DNA of 32,178 nt from Pelargonium nanum (lineage: Eukaryota > Streptophyta > Magnoliopsida > Geraniales > Geraniaceae): the NCBI GenBank assembly GCA_036897485.1, contig JAYMTF010000649.1:1-32178 (forward strand), written 5' to 3'. Below the pieces are notes generated by a model. It saw nothing but the letters and a program-made list of their open reading frames with translations, was not told the origin of the DNA and did no database searches. Position 1 is the first letter of the stretch. Each line of letters opens with the position of its first letter. Below are positions 17,700-30,600 of this stretch, in pieces. Made by a program: the position numbers and the translations under genes.

Positions 17700-20600
17700 G
17701 TGGAAATCAGTGTATGGCCTCCTCTCATTGGACAAGGAGAGATGACACAAGCTACACTCCTCTCATTGGTCATTCACCTTTTGCTTTAATGGAAACAAAA
17801 TCATCTTCTAGGTGACACCTTCACCTGTTGCATCATCATCTTCTTCTTCTTCTTTTTCCATTCCCAGCAAAAGCCACAAAACAGTTTGATTCAAGCTTTA
17901 TGGTTATTTTGAAATAAGGGTTAATTTTTTATATATTCAAAATTAAAGATAACTTTGTTATAATCCAATTTTTTTACTATATACCTTATGTGTTATTATG
18001 GTAACAATGTAAAAGACTCTTAACTCATTTCTCTCAGAAGTGTTATTGGCTTTGAAAAGGTTATTATGCAAAATCAAGTTCAATTACATTGATTAGTGAG
18101 TTCTTAGAAATTGATTACAAAATTACCATTTTAATTAGGTTTCTTGAATCTATAATTAAAGCAATAATTAGAATAGTATGTCGTTGTGATAGAGCCAAAT
18201 AGACAGTTAAAGTGGAAATTGAAGTGGAGCAAGTGATGACACGTAGCTCCAATCATGAAAAATATAGTACATTCATGACTCTTTTTTCTCACTCAAATAA
18301 TTACATAGTTTTTGGACCCATTTTCCTCTATAGAGTATAAAAGAAATTTAAAGTAGCTACTCTTGTTTATATGCATGCAACGGCAACAGCAACAGCAATA
18401 ACAATGACTTTTTATTATTTGTCTCCATTGATCATCGAAGACATGATGATTCAACAACAATGGAGAATGGGGCAGGTGTTGCAATCTCACAGCAATGACA
18501 AGTTTTTGTACCTCAAATTAGCTTTGCATAATGTTGGTGCGTGCGACCAAAAAAACGATACTGGAATATATTTGGTGGCACATTGTTGGGTACGTGTGTG
18601 GCTCTCCGAAACTCGCAGGTCAGAGTTTGTATTTGTAGCAAGCTTTTATAGATTTGTACGTGTTGGTGGAAAGTACGTACATGAGTTATTGCAATCTGAC
18701 CCTATGCTTCTTTCAATTTCAAACGTCCTATCATATATGTAGGAATGCATATATCATATAGGTCGTCTTTTGCTTTGTAGGTCTTCCCTTGTTAAAAGTT
18801 GTGTTAGTTATGAGTCGATAGGTGGTCTTTGGTACTGTTGGGAACCATTATCATCGACAAAAACTCAAGGATGTTGTTCGTTCATGTTGGAGTTGGAGTC
18901 TAAGAAGAGGAAACCAAGATTTTCGATCGGGTTGGTATTTGGTGTTCGTTTCGATTCAACTCAATTATTCGATAAAAATTATATTAGCGATTGTGAAGCT
19001 GTCTGTCATGAACGGGGTGGCCAATGTGATTGAACCCGTCCGCTAGCCCACTCCCATGGGCGGCCATCCCAAGCCGCACCCTGTTCAATATAGTAGTTTC
19101 TTTCCACACAAAAAAAGAACGTTGAAAAGAAGAAGAAGAAGAAGAAGAGAAATTGTAGTTACCCCTTACAAACTAATCACTTAAAATCGATGTGTTCCTA
19201 CAATTTTTTTTAATAAACAAATTACCTCTATTAACTTTTTCCAACTCAATATGTTATAATTATGTTAATTTAAGTGATAGATCCACGTCTTAATTTCAAC
19301 ATAATAGATGAGAAGCTATACGACTTAATTCCAATGAGATTGTTCTGTTTTTCTTTCTTTTTCAATAAAGCTTTGTGTAATTATCGAGCAAGCCTTGTAA
19401 TGTTAGACGATGCTTGTTGTTTTCTAACTAGCCAACTAATGTACTAATAGCAACGGAATACATAAACATGCAACTATCCAATTCTTTCATTTATCAGTTG
19501 ATGTACATAATAGGGGGTAACTCTTTCATTTTAATTCAAATACTCAATCTCATACTGTCGGCAATAAGACTCGAATCTAAAGTATCAGAGAGAATTTAAA
19601 ACGTTTAAACCGATTTGACCAACATAACTTGGTTGCAACCATCCAATTTTAAACTACTTGCATCATATATAAACTATTGACTGCAACATTGCTTTAGCTT
19701 CCCAAGTTGTAAAATTATCTTGATAATGAATTTTCTGGTCCAATCTTACATGCAAGTGACGTAAGCTTGTGTGTGCCTCTCTATTGATATTGCACCCTTA
19801 TCTGAAGTCGTCAGCATTTGTTACATATGAAGCTAATTCAAACAGGAAAGGGAGTGCTGGATTGCACTCACTTCATATATCAACTGTTAGCTCTAAGTAA
19901 ATCTGTCCATTCGGGTCGCGGGTCTAACACGGAGCGGTTAATAAACTAAGGCGTTCGAATTTTATTATTTTTTGTTAACTCTAACCTTTCTCCTTACGTT
20001 ACGAGACGCGTTAAAACTAATGAAAAATTGTTCAACATATTAAACACGCGTATTTTTTGTCCGATCTGTTTAGATCTGTGACACGCATTGCATATGTATT
20101 GTTGACATATATCCCGTCTAAACCTACAAACACATAACGATGATGGTCCCTTGAGACATATCCACTGTCTCAAATCTTGTTGCCACTATCATATCCTTTA
20201 GTGGAAATACCATAGTCATCCTCTCTCACCAAAACCATTAAACATGTTACATAATTATCGCTATATGTAGCCTTAATTAAGTGGAATATATTTGGTATGT
20301 TTAACTATAATGTTTTGCTTTTAAACCCTTTATAAAACCAAAACACTTTCGGGCTATACATATCAGCTACAATTCTAGTATTTCAAGCTTATAATACTCT
20401 AAAAAATAGTATTACACTATTAAAACCATAATACAGTCTAAAATAATTCTAAATAAAATAAGAGTTCACATAATGACATTTTAAGTCGTTCCTTAAGACA
20501 CTCATATGCCTCAAAACAAAATCTAACTGTTGCCAAAAGACTTATCATCTTGTAACGACATTATGCAATTTTAACAAGTACGTTACTAACAAAAAATAAC

Positions 20601-20875
20601 GGTCTTCTTATAAAATTATAAGCGACAACTTTTGATAATCTCTTGTAGACTGTAGTATATAGGTAATGTGTAGGCTATCTTGCATAAATCACTTATATTT
20701 AGTAAACAAATTCATTATTGCCTTGTTTTCATATGATTTTTTATTAAAAAACATCCAATACAAAAATAATTAAACGGTAAATAGCTAGCAAGCAAAATGC
20801 ATATTTACAACAACGGTTCAACCAATGGTCTCATATACTAAACATCTACCAACAAAACTACTAGTTACATACCCC
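17700..20875. other. Long intergenic stretch, no supported gene
   Basis: The only sizeable frame is 123 codons at 18371-18742 (plus). It starts with an Ala/Thr repeat (MHATATATAIT) and has no recognisable domain; I treat it as chance. A GC-rich patch near 19011-19085 contains a CCCATGGG palindrome and a GGGTTCAATC word on the minus strand, suggesting a fragment of a tRNA-related repeat. A GAA microsatellite lies at about 19127-19147. The rest is A/T-rich with no clear feature. Confidence 0.4.
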
Positions 20876-21023
20876 TAGCAAATATTTGTAAGAGGATATT
20901 GCGAGAGAATCCCCTGTCAAATCGAGAGAATTTTAGTATGGTAAAAAAATTTTCCTCAAATTTGCGAGGGATTTTAGTCTCTCACATAATATCCCTCACA
21001 AACCTTCTATTAAATATTTGCTA
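20876..21023. mobile_element. Fold-back MITE with TA target duplication
   Basis: The element (20878-21021, 144 bp) is bounded by TA dinucleotides. Its ends, GCAAATATTT and AAATATTTGC, are perfect inverted repeats. Imperfect pairing extends well inward: AGGATATTGCGAGAGAATCCC on the left pairs with the complement of GGGATTTTAGTCTCTCACAT on the right. It could therefore form one long hairpin. There is no coding capacity. The TA duplication fits a Tc1/mariner-type origin, but the termini are not the common Stowaway sequence. Confidence 0.7.
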
Positions 21024-21040
21024 AGACGTTAGCTGTGAGG

Positions 21041-21252
21041 CAATAGCGGAGCTAGACTTTGCAGGAATGGTAAACATAAATATTTAAGCAATATTAGTTA
21101 AAACTGAAAGTCATCGCTTCAATTTAATGATTTAAACCTGGGCAACGATAAGAAATGACAACATTTTTCAACACATACAGAGACAATATTCATATCTAGG
21201 AGTGATAGGGCAAGCGATTGCCTACTACAGTCTATCTCTGACTCCGCCACTG
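21041..21252. mobile_element. hAT-type MITE upstream of NAGLU
   Basis: The left end CAATAGCGGAGCTAG and right end CTGACTCCGCCACTG are imperfect inverted repeats of the common plant CAGTGGCGGAGC type. They are flanked by imperfect 8-bp duplications CTGTGAGG (21033-21040) and CTGTGTGA (21253-21260), the length expected for hAT elements. The 212-bp body has no coding capacity. It ends about 380 bases before the NAGLU start codon. Confidence 0.65.
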
Positions 21253-21260
21253 CTGTGTGA

Positions 21261-21633
21261 GGAAGCTGTCCCTCGCAACAGTGATTATGTGAGATGTTCC
21301 CCTTTGCAGAATTCCCTTGCAAAACACAGATTTTGTGTGTGGGTACAGAAGTTGGGCCTTGGTCACCAACCCATGTCAGCCCAGCCCAGCCCAGCCCAAT
21401 TCCATTAGTTAGGTACATGGCAATTCACATGACGTTGTGTTCAAATTTTCAAATATATGGTTGCCAACAACAGCACACAAACATACAACAACATTTCTAG
21501 TTTTGTCTCTCTAGCCGGCCGGCCTTCCAATTCGCATTTTGTCTCATGCTTTTCTTCACAGAATCCGATTCTCTTCTTCTTCTTCCTATTAAACCTTTCA
21601 CCTCTTCTTTTTCTTCTTCACCACCGCCAATCT
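21261..21633 (+). promoter_or_regulatory. NAGLU proximal promoter and 5' leader
   Basis: This stretch separates the MITE from the start codon. It contains a CAGCC tandem (about 21377-21397), a GCCGGCCGGCC palindrome-like patch near 21513-21523 and a CT-rich leader (21570-21630) typical of plant 5' untranslated regions. A confident TATA box was not found. Confidence 0.4.
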
Positions 21634-24600
21634 ATGGAGACTCCGTTTCCCGCCAATTTATTCACCTTCTCAACCCTCCTCTTTTGTTGTTGTTGCTGTT
21701 TCTGTATCTTCTCTCCGGTCATTTCTTCCACAATCGGAGTCGACTACATTTCGCGGCTACTCGAAATTCAGGATCGCGAGAGAGCTCCTCCCTCTCTCCA
21801 ACTCTCCGCCGCCCGCGGCGTTCTTCACCGCCTGCTTCCCTCCCACTCTTCTAGCTTCGACTTCCGCATAGTCTCTAAGGTTTTCCAATTTTTGTTTTGT
21901 TTTTTTGGTTAATTTTAAGAAGATTGGGGATTCATTTCGTTTAGCTGCTAAAATTTTATGCAATTACAGTTAAGAATTCAATTTCACTACAACCGATCCA
22001 ATTAATTTACGGATCATTGAAAAGGTTGAAGAAAATTAATTGATCATTCAATTATGTACCGTGCAGGAGAAATGTGGAGGGCAATCTTGCTTTATTATCA
22101 CAAATCATCCTTCCTCAGCCAAACATGGGGCTCCTCAAATTCTGTATGTGCTGTTGAGATTGCTTATTCCTTGCTCCCTTTGAATATAGGCAAACACAAC
22201 TCTCAGAATTACTTGTTGTGATTTGAAATTTCTATAACTGACACTGGCAGATTGGGATGACTTTTGCTTGTATGTGAGACACAGTATAGTAACTAGTAAT
22301 ACTGATCAGCCATTGTTATTTTCTTTACTCTAAGGTCAATGTGTGACTCATAGAATGTGGATGGAGCTCCTTGCTGTGGTGGCTCATCACCATTCCATTT
22401 CTTACCACTTATGTTAACTGAAATTGGATGAAGTTTTAGAGTCTGATTTTGACTTCAGTAATTTTCTGTTGGTCATGATTTGGACTCTTAATAAGGAGTT
22501 AAAATTGCTCCTAACTACACTGTATAATGCTGTGTATGGATAAGGGACTTCTTCTACATTTGAGGTTTAATTATTATTATTATTTGTTATCATACATGCT
22601 AGACTAGTGTGAACATGCAGTCCATTTTGGGTACTTCCAATCCAAGACTCAGTTTCTGAGTTCAATGATTGATTTCTCTCTTTCTAAAAACTGGAGCCTA
22701 ACTATTCCATTGCTTTAGTTTGAGAAGCGAGGTTGGGAAATTGGGATTATGGTTTTTCTGATATGAGTTGCAAGCCTTAATGTTCTTAATATGCTAGATG
22801 AACCCATATATATCAAGAAAATATCAAACAACAGTTATTTGTTTTTGTAATTGAAAGATGAATTCCATTCTTAACTAGAATAAATGGGGCTACTGGAGTG
22901 GAAGTTTTAGCTGGTCTGCACTGGTATTTGAAGTATTGGTGTGGCTCCCATATATCTTGGGAAAAAACTGGCGGTGCACAACTACTTTCATTGCCCAAAT
23001 CAGGTTTTCTTCCCCGTGTTCAAGATTCTGGTATCATGGTTCAGAGACCTATTCCTTGGAATTACTACCAGAATGCTGTTACATCCAGCTGTAAGCTTGT
23101 ATTTCTACAGTGCCATCAGTTTCCTAATAATCTTATATGAAAAAATAATAATTTATGAACCACTTTTAATGCCTGTAGTTTTAAACTGATAAAATATGGC
23201 CTGAAATATTTCACGTGCTTTCAATCATTTGCATTTGGAAGATTCTTTTGCTTGGTGGGATTGGGAAAGATGGGAAAAAGAAATTGATTGGATGGCTCTC
23301 CAAGGCATCAATTTGCCATTAGCGTTCACAGGGCAAGAGGCTATTTGGCAAAAAGTTTTCAAGGTACCCTTCTTCCTCTTGGTCTTCCATGTTTTCCTTT
23401 GAACTTAAATTTTCAAATATACAGTTGCTTAGGAAATGTTTAATTAATACTTTATTTTAATTATCACTTCTTTAGTTTCACAGGTGATATTTCTTGGAGT
23501 TCCTCTTTGTTTTATATTGCTGTCCATTTACTAAATGAAATAAATAGTAGATAGTGCTTGATACTACATTTTTTTTTAGTTTATCTTCGGCCATGCTGCC
23601 CCTTTCAAAAATAGTCTTAAAAGATCAACCAACACTTTTTCTTGCAAAATAACGGGCATTGTTTTGGTGCTTGTTTATGTTGCCCTTGATTCTAAGGTCC
23701 TCTCCTTAATTCAATATATCTAGACTGGGTCTCTGGTAAGAGAAGAGGTGGTTAACCCATCTCTGCAGCCTTAAAAGAAGTAACATGTATACCCATCACT
23801 CTTGTAATTAATTACTCATTAATTTGCAATGTATATCCTTAAATAAAATCCAAAACAAAATCTGTGCTTCTTGCATGAATGGATTTTTCTTTTGTCATTA
23901 CAGTATTAATGTTAACATTACTTCGCTTGCAATGATCAGAGATGATTTACTGATTAGCTTTAACTCACTGGTGCTCATTAGGTAGATAACTGGTAATTTA
24001 TTCTTTGGGACATACCTACTATTACACTGTCTGGTGATAGACAATTTGAGTTGCATTATTATTATATGGCTATTTTGTGTCATTTGTAGATTAGCTTGAT
24101 TCATGACTTGGCTTTTTATTCTGTCAGCTCAGCATAGGCAGAAAACCTCAATATAGATTTCTTCCCTGTAAATAATTTGTTATTCATCTTAGCAGAAATT
24201 TAATATTAGCAGTTCAGATTTGGATGATTTCTTTGGAGGTCCTGCATTTCTTGCGTGGTCTCGTATGGCAAATTTGCACAGGTGTGTCTATATATATGTT
24301 GCTCCTAATTTGGAACTTTAAAATCACATGAATTTCTTCTCCAAAGATAGAAGCTTCCTTCTTTGACAGCTTATTGGTGTCCTTCCTTTTTAATGAACTC
24401 TTTTTTGTTCACAGATGGGGTGGTCCACTGCCACAAAGTTGGTTGGACCAACAACTAATTCTGCAGAAAAAAATTCTCACAAGAATGTATGAACTGGGAA
24501 TGAATCCAGGTATCTGCTATAATTTAAGTTCCGCTCTCATTAGTTATTGTTTCTCAATCTGAAGTATTCATTGTAATTACAATGACAATCGGCAAATTTC

Positions 24601-27600
24601 ATATATTAAGGAAACAAAAGGATAAAGTACACCAATATGTGTGAAACTTAAAAGGGTGAAATTAATTACTGGCAGCCAATATTCATCTACAATAACCAGT
24701 AAACATCATTTGAACTTCTCTCTGGTCTGATGGACCAATAGTAGGAACCTATTTGAAATCATGTCTGCAGTTGATATGAAATTCTGTTATAAACTGTAGT
24801 GTTTTTTATCTGATCCTTTCAAGAATTACTATTTCTGGATTTTGTTTATCTGTAAGAAAAATGCAATGGAGTAACTTATATTATATGAGATGATTTTTGT
24901 ATATGGAATATTTACTCTGAGATTGCACTTATCTAGTTTGTATATAAAACTCTAATGCTTGCATACCTGTTTACCAGTCCTTCCAGCCTTTTCTGGAAAT
25001 GTTCCTGCTGCATTGAAAAAGATATTCCCAGCAGCAAAGATAACACATTTGGGAAATTGGTAAGTTTGGGATAACCAATTACTCTAAAAGCTTTGCTAAT
25101 GTGTGATCTCCACTATCATTACCCTCATTTGGTAGGCCCTACACAAACACAATTTGTTTCTAATGGCTACCAAGGTATTGTATATGGTTGGTTTCCCTCT
25201 CAGATCCATGTTGTAAAACTGATTACTCCAACTATTAGCTAATTATATTTATAGACCGGCATAATCTTTATATATTATTCTCAACTGTAACTACTGCCAT
25301 GTACCAATATGACCTCAGAACATGTACCTGATATCTTGGCTTATGATTACAATATGTGAATTCTTTAGTATCTCAAAAAAACAAGAGGTTGGAGAATTGT
25401 TTCATATATGTCGAAGCAGCCCTACCATTGGGAGTTCATCCTAACATTTATATCTAGAAGGGAACTTAATTAGACTCAAAGAAACACTTCCGAAGCACAA
25501 TCATATTCAGAAAGTTCCCAAGTGCAAAAGCTGAAAACTTCATTTACTTCTTGTGCTTCCTGTTTCAGGTTTACTGTTGACAGTAACCCTAGATGGTGCT
25601 GCACTTATCTTCTTGATGCAACCGATCCCTTGTTCATTGAGATTGGAAAGTCATTTATTGAGGAACAATTGAAAGGTCTACTTGTTTGAATCCCTGCACC
25701 TCTATTCTTTTGTATTAATTGAGTTGTAAGGGTGTATCTTGATATACCTTCATACCAATCAAAATATTCAAGCTCTAACTCTTTTTGTGTTTGGAATAAT
25801 TTTTTGCTCAGAATATGGAAGGACTTCACACATATATAATTGGTAAGTTCCTCTTTCATTGAACTTCATTCTTGTAAGCATTTGTTCAATGAACTATATT
25901 GCACAATTCTGTTAAAAGTCTTACAAGATTTTGGTGAATGAAATCAATGCTAATGTTAAACTAAAGTGATCCATGATTCTAGAGGATAGAAATACTAACC
26001 TATAGCTTGAAGCTGAAGGGAGATTTTAGACTCTTATGCCCAATCTTCATCTTCTTCTTTTTTCTGTAATGCGCTTGATGCCTGAGTTTTGGTCTGCTGT
26101 ATTGTATCACATTATGTCCTGATACGCTGATGAACTTGTTGCAGTGATAATTTTGATGAGAACACTCCACCTGTAGATGATCCTGAGTACATCTCTTCAT
26201 TAGGAGCAGCAACCTTTATGGGAATGCAAAGTGGCGATAGTGAAGCTGTCTGGCTAATGCAGGTCAAAGAATTAATGTTTGTTAAGTTTTCATTCTCAAC
26301 TATAATAAGTTACTTAACCAAATTGAAGCTATTTTTATCAATTGTAGGGGTGGCTGTTTTCATATGACCCATTCTGGAGGCCCCCACAAATGAAGGTTAG
26401 ATCTTTGAATTATTTGCTTCTATGGCTCGGCTTTATAGGATAAATGTACTTTTGCCACAGCCTTTACCAACCATATTGACATTTTTAGCTCTTTTTTTTA
26501 ATACCTTTAAAGTATTATAATATCTGCATTTTAAAGCATATTTGATTAATATTAGAGTTCCATTTACTTGAAAATCAGCTCATGGCAAAATCTATATAGA
26601 AGGAAAACATTTTAGAAAAGAAGATGATCAATGACGTAACACACTATGTTTATAGTAAATTTATTATATAAACAATTAGAATTTTCAACAGATATATATT
26701 GAGTTTATAAATGCAAATATGACTAGCATTGTTGACTATTATGGAGCACCATGGTTAACTTTTAAATGAGCACAATGTATAGTGTATATGAAAAAGACGG
26801 GATCCAAAATTGTAACTTAAATATGTTCTCCCTCTTCTAATTTCTTTCATGTTTCAGCCAATAAAGTATGGAAGCTCTTTTAGTTTTAATTGTAGTTGTT
26901 AAAGAAGCAAGCTTTTGTGCAGACCAATATTTGCGTAACTGTGCATGTCGTCCTGTATTACTTATTTTTTTTCAGTTTTGGTGGTGGAAAGTTTTATGTG
27001 CATAAAAATATGAACAAGTCATCACGCCTACACACAAAGCCACATAAGTTAGTCTTTTTGCATGATTCTACATTCTATTCCATGTTTGGCCTTTAATATG
27101 TTACAGTTCCTTCAAATCCTGAATATTTATATTGCTTATCTCCATGTGTTATAATGTTTTTTTTTGGGTCATATCTACTTGATTCCAGGCACTTTTACAT
27201 TCTGTACCTCTGGGGAGGCTTGTAGTCCTTGATCTGTTTGCTGAAGTGAAGCCCATATGGATTACTTCTGAGCAGTTTTATGGGGTTCCTTACATCTGGA
27301 AAGTTAACCGTTCCATTTTTAGATTACCTATCTAGTTTCGAATTGCCTATTGGATGCTTTAAAATTATATGTGCTCACAAGAGTCCCATAGTCGATATAA
27401 TTCTTTCCTCAATTTTATCCTTACATTTTGTGCCTCCTACTTGGTGCAATGGTTCAGTTGCTGCCTTTTGACTTTGAGGACACGGGTTCTAGTTACGGAA
27501 ACATCCTCTCAGTAAAAGTAGGGCCTAAGGTGGCATACATAAATGTCAATCCCCAGACCCCACCATTGCTTATACTGTGTTTCACATACAGCTGGTTAGT

Positions 27601-30600
27601 TTAGTAAGTCCAGAAGCATGGTTGGAGACCCTTTCTCTCTTCATAATTTCAAACTATAAATACTAGTATTGATAAAATAATCAAAAGGAATGTTGAAAAT
27701 TTCTAAAGGGTTTATATCTGATGTCTAATGAGAAGCAGGCGTGGTGATAACCTCTTAATCCAAGCAGCTATGTTGGACTATCAAAACAAGTTACAGATAA
27801 TAGCATTGTCCAGTACCTTGTGCCCATCTTGAAATGAGATAAACATGTGTGTGTGTGTGTGAGTGAGTGAGTGAGGGCCTGCAGAGTAAGCTCATTATGA
27901 AGATATTTTTATGTGCATGTTTTGACCATTGTATATACCTGAGGAATTTGTTAATTTACTAGATACTCTACTCTCTTTTATTTCCTTCTTCTTTTCAGTT
28001 TTGCTTATTTCTTCCTTCTAGTTCTATATATGAATTATTGGTTGTCCACTTTGCAGGTGTATGCTGCACAACTTTGCAGGAAATGTTGAGATGTACGGGG
28101 TTTTGGATGCTGTAGCTTCTGGACCAGTTGAAGCTCGTATGAGTGAAAACTCAACAATGGCAAGTTTATCCTTATTGCAATACACTATCAGCTGTAGTTA
28201 TTATCATCAATTCCTTAAATTTATGTTTGGATTCTAGGATTTCATTTGAAATTTAGAATTTGAAATGTTGTAGTTCAAATGCATATATAATGTTTGGGAA
28301 ACCATAGAAATTCAAATGATGAAGTAAGAGTTGTCATTTGGAATCATATGTTGTAGGCCTGTTTTGAATCCTATTGGATTTGAGCCAAATCTAAATCCAT
28401 ATCCAAACGGACCATAAAGTTGGATTTGAAAACTTTATGGCTCAAGTCCAGGATTTCAAATCAAATCCAAATGGACCATAGAGTTGAAAGGAAAGTTCTG
28501 TAGGTCATCCATACAGCAAGCTATGCTATATGGCACCATATGTTGGGCTATAAGGATTAAGGAGACTCAAAGGCATAAGATGGGAATGAGTACTTGGGTT
28601 GCTGTGTGCTAACAGAATGATTGTGTTAGCCTGTTAATTCAAACAAAGGCTTCAATTGAAGATCAGATGAGGCAAAAGCAAAACCATCTAAAGATGATTT
28701 TGGCATGTTCATTGTAAGGGGGTTTAATGACCCGTGAGGAATGGTGAGGGGGAAACACAGTTACGGAAAACTAAAAAGACTTGATGAATACATAGTAATA
28801 CAAAGACTTAACAAAGGATATGGCTCTAGTCTCTAGATAGGACTGAGTGGATAAGAAAGTAAGAGCAGAGGATCTCAAACAACCTTGGTAGAGGAATCAT
28901 GTGTGGCCAACCCAACTTCGTTTGGGAAAGGCTTGGCTCCTTCTGTTCAAGTTGCTGATGCTACTGGTGCTGCTGTTAGCTTTGATTCTGCCTCCATTAT
29001 GCTTGTTACTATTACTCCTAAAATTTGGTGACTTAAATATTTCCATTGGAAAATTGTATACGGGAATAGAATATGAGCTATTTGTTCATGATTGCAAGAA
29101 TTAAGTGACATGCAACATGGATTGATTGATAAGATCACTCCACGGATATTTAGCAATATCTTATGACATATAAGATGAGGCGTCATAAAGTATAAAAAGT
29201 ACTACGCTACTCGCTGACTGTTTCACCATATTCCAGTTTTTGAAATTAGTATCATGAATGTGAATGATTTGTGTAGCTGTGTCTTCATACTGTCCTATAT
29301 TTAATAGATCTAATATATCATATTTGACCTTCAATTAATTTCTTTGATTTTACCTTTCACTTTAAAACACCATTGGCCACGGTATTTCCTTATTATCTGC
29401 TTTTCTCATTTCAATATAATTATGTATACTGTTTTAATTTATCGTCTGAAGGTTGGTGTTGGAATGTCAATGGAGGGCATAGAACAGAATCCTGTTGTTT
29501 ATGATCTCATGTCTGAAATGGCATTTCAGCGCGACAAAGTTGACGTCAAGGTGATATTCAGTACTTTCTTATCCACCTATATACCCTTTATATGATTTTT
29601 GGAAGATAAAATGAGAGCTTATATGGTTCGTCAATTTTTCAGATGTGGATTGATTTATATGCTGCAAGACGTTATGGGCAGACGGTTCCTTCAATACAAA
29701 ACGCCTGGAATATTCTATATCACACAATATATAATTGCACTGATGGTTCCTACGTAAGTTCCGTAACTTGTCGATGTTGCTTGTCTAAAAACATAAACCT
29801 AAGTACTGGGCATATGTACTTGTACTGTATAGTTGTGTGGTCTTACCTGATTTTGGCATTTACACCAAAGTCCATCAATGCCATGACCAAGACCGGTACA
29901 GTTAGAATTATACTTCTTATTCCTAATACTTGATCTCATGCATTTGTGATATTCCATACCCAGAACTGCAATTAGCAGCTCCATTTTCCAAGCATTCACA
30001 TACTGTTTGAATCTATTGCCTTTGTCATATTTGAAACAGGACAAAAATAGGGACGTGATTGTGGCATTCCCTGATGTTGATCCATATTATGTGTCAAAGA
30101 TGCATGAAAGACATCACCACAATGGCAAACCAATATCAAGCAAAACAATTCAAAATGAGCAAAGTGATACATTTGATCGACCTCATCTATGGTATTCAAC
30201 TTCTGAGGTAATCCGTGCTTTAGAGCTTTTTATCTCTGGTGGGGATAAACTTTCAGGAAGTAACACCTACAGGTCAGCATGTGGATTCTGAGCATTTGAA
30301 AATTCTTTTATGTTCTCTTGATTCTTAATTTCACTCTTTCAAAGGGGCTTTCTTTTCTCTTATGATCACATTTCATACGTAGTCATGAGAATCTGTTTTT
30401 ATCTTATGATCAACAGGTACGATTTAGTTGATCTGACTAGACAAGCTTTGGCAAAATATGCAAACCAGTTATTCCTAAAGGCTATAGAAGCTTATCAATC
30501 AGGCGATATCTATGAAGTGGTGATCCACAGTCAGAAGTTCTTAGAACTTGTGGAAGATATGGACACTCTGCTAGCTTGCCATGATGGATTTCTTCTAGGA

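Noticed and set aside
18371-18742. 123-codon plus-strand frame
   Set aside because: It begins with a simple Ala/Thr repeat and has no domain, good context or splice structure; chance is more likely.
19011-19085. Possible tRNA or rRNA fragment in a GC-rich patch
   Set aside because: There is a B-box-like word on the minus strand but no acceptor stem, T-arm pairing or A box.
21757-21963. Minus-strand frame opposite NAGLU exon 1
   Set aside because: It is a complement of coding sequence extending into intron 1, with no independent support.
28901-29104. 67-codon plus-strand Leu-rich frame that looks like a membrane peptide
   Set aside because: It starts in the 3' tail of the RTE LINE relic inside a NAGLU intron; the Leu richness comes from TTG/CTG-type tail repeats.
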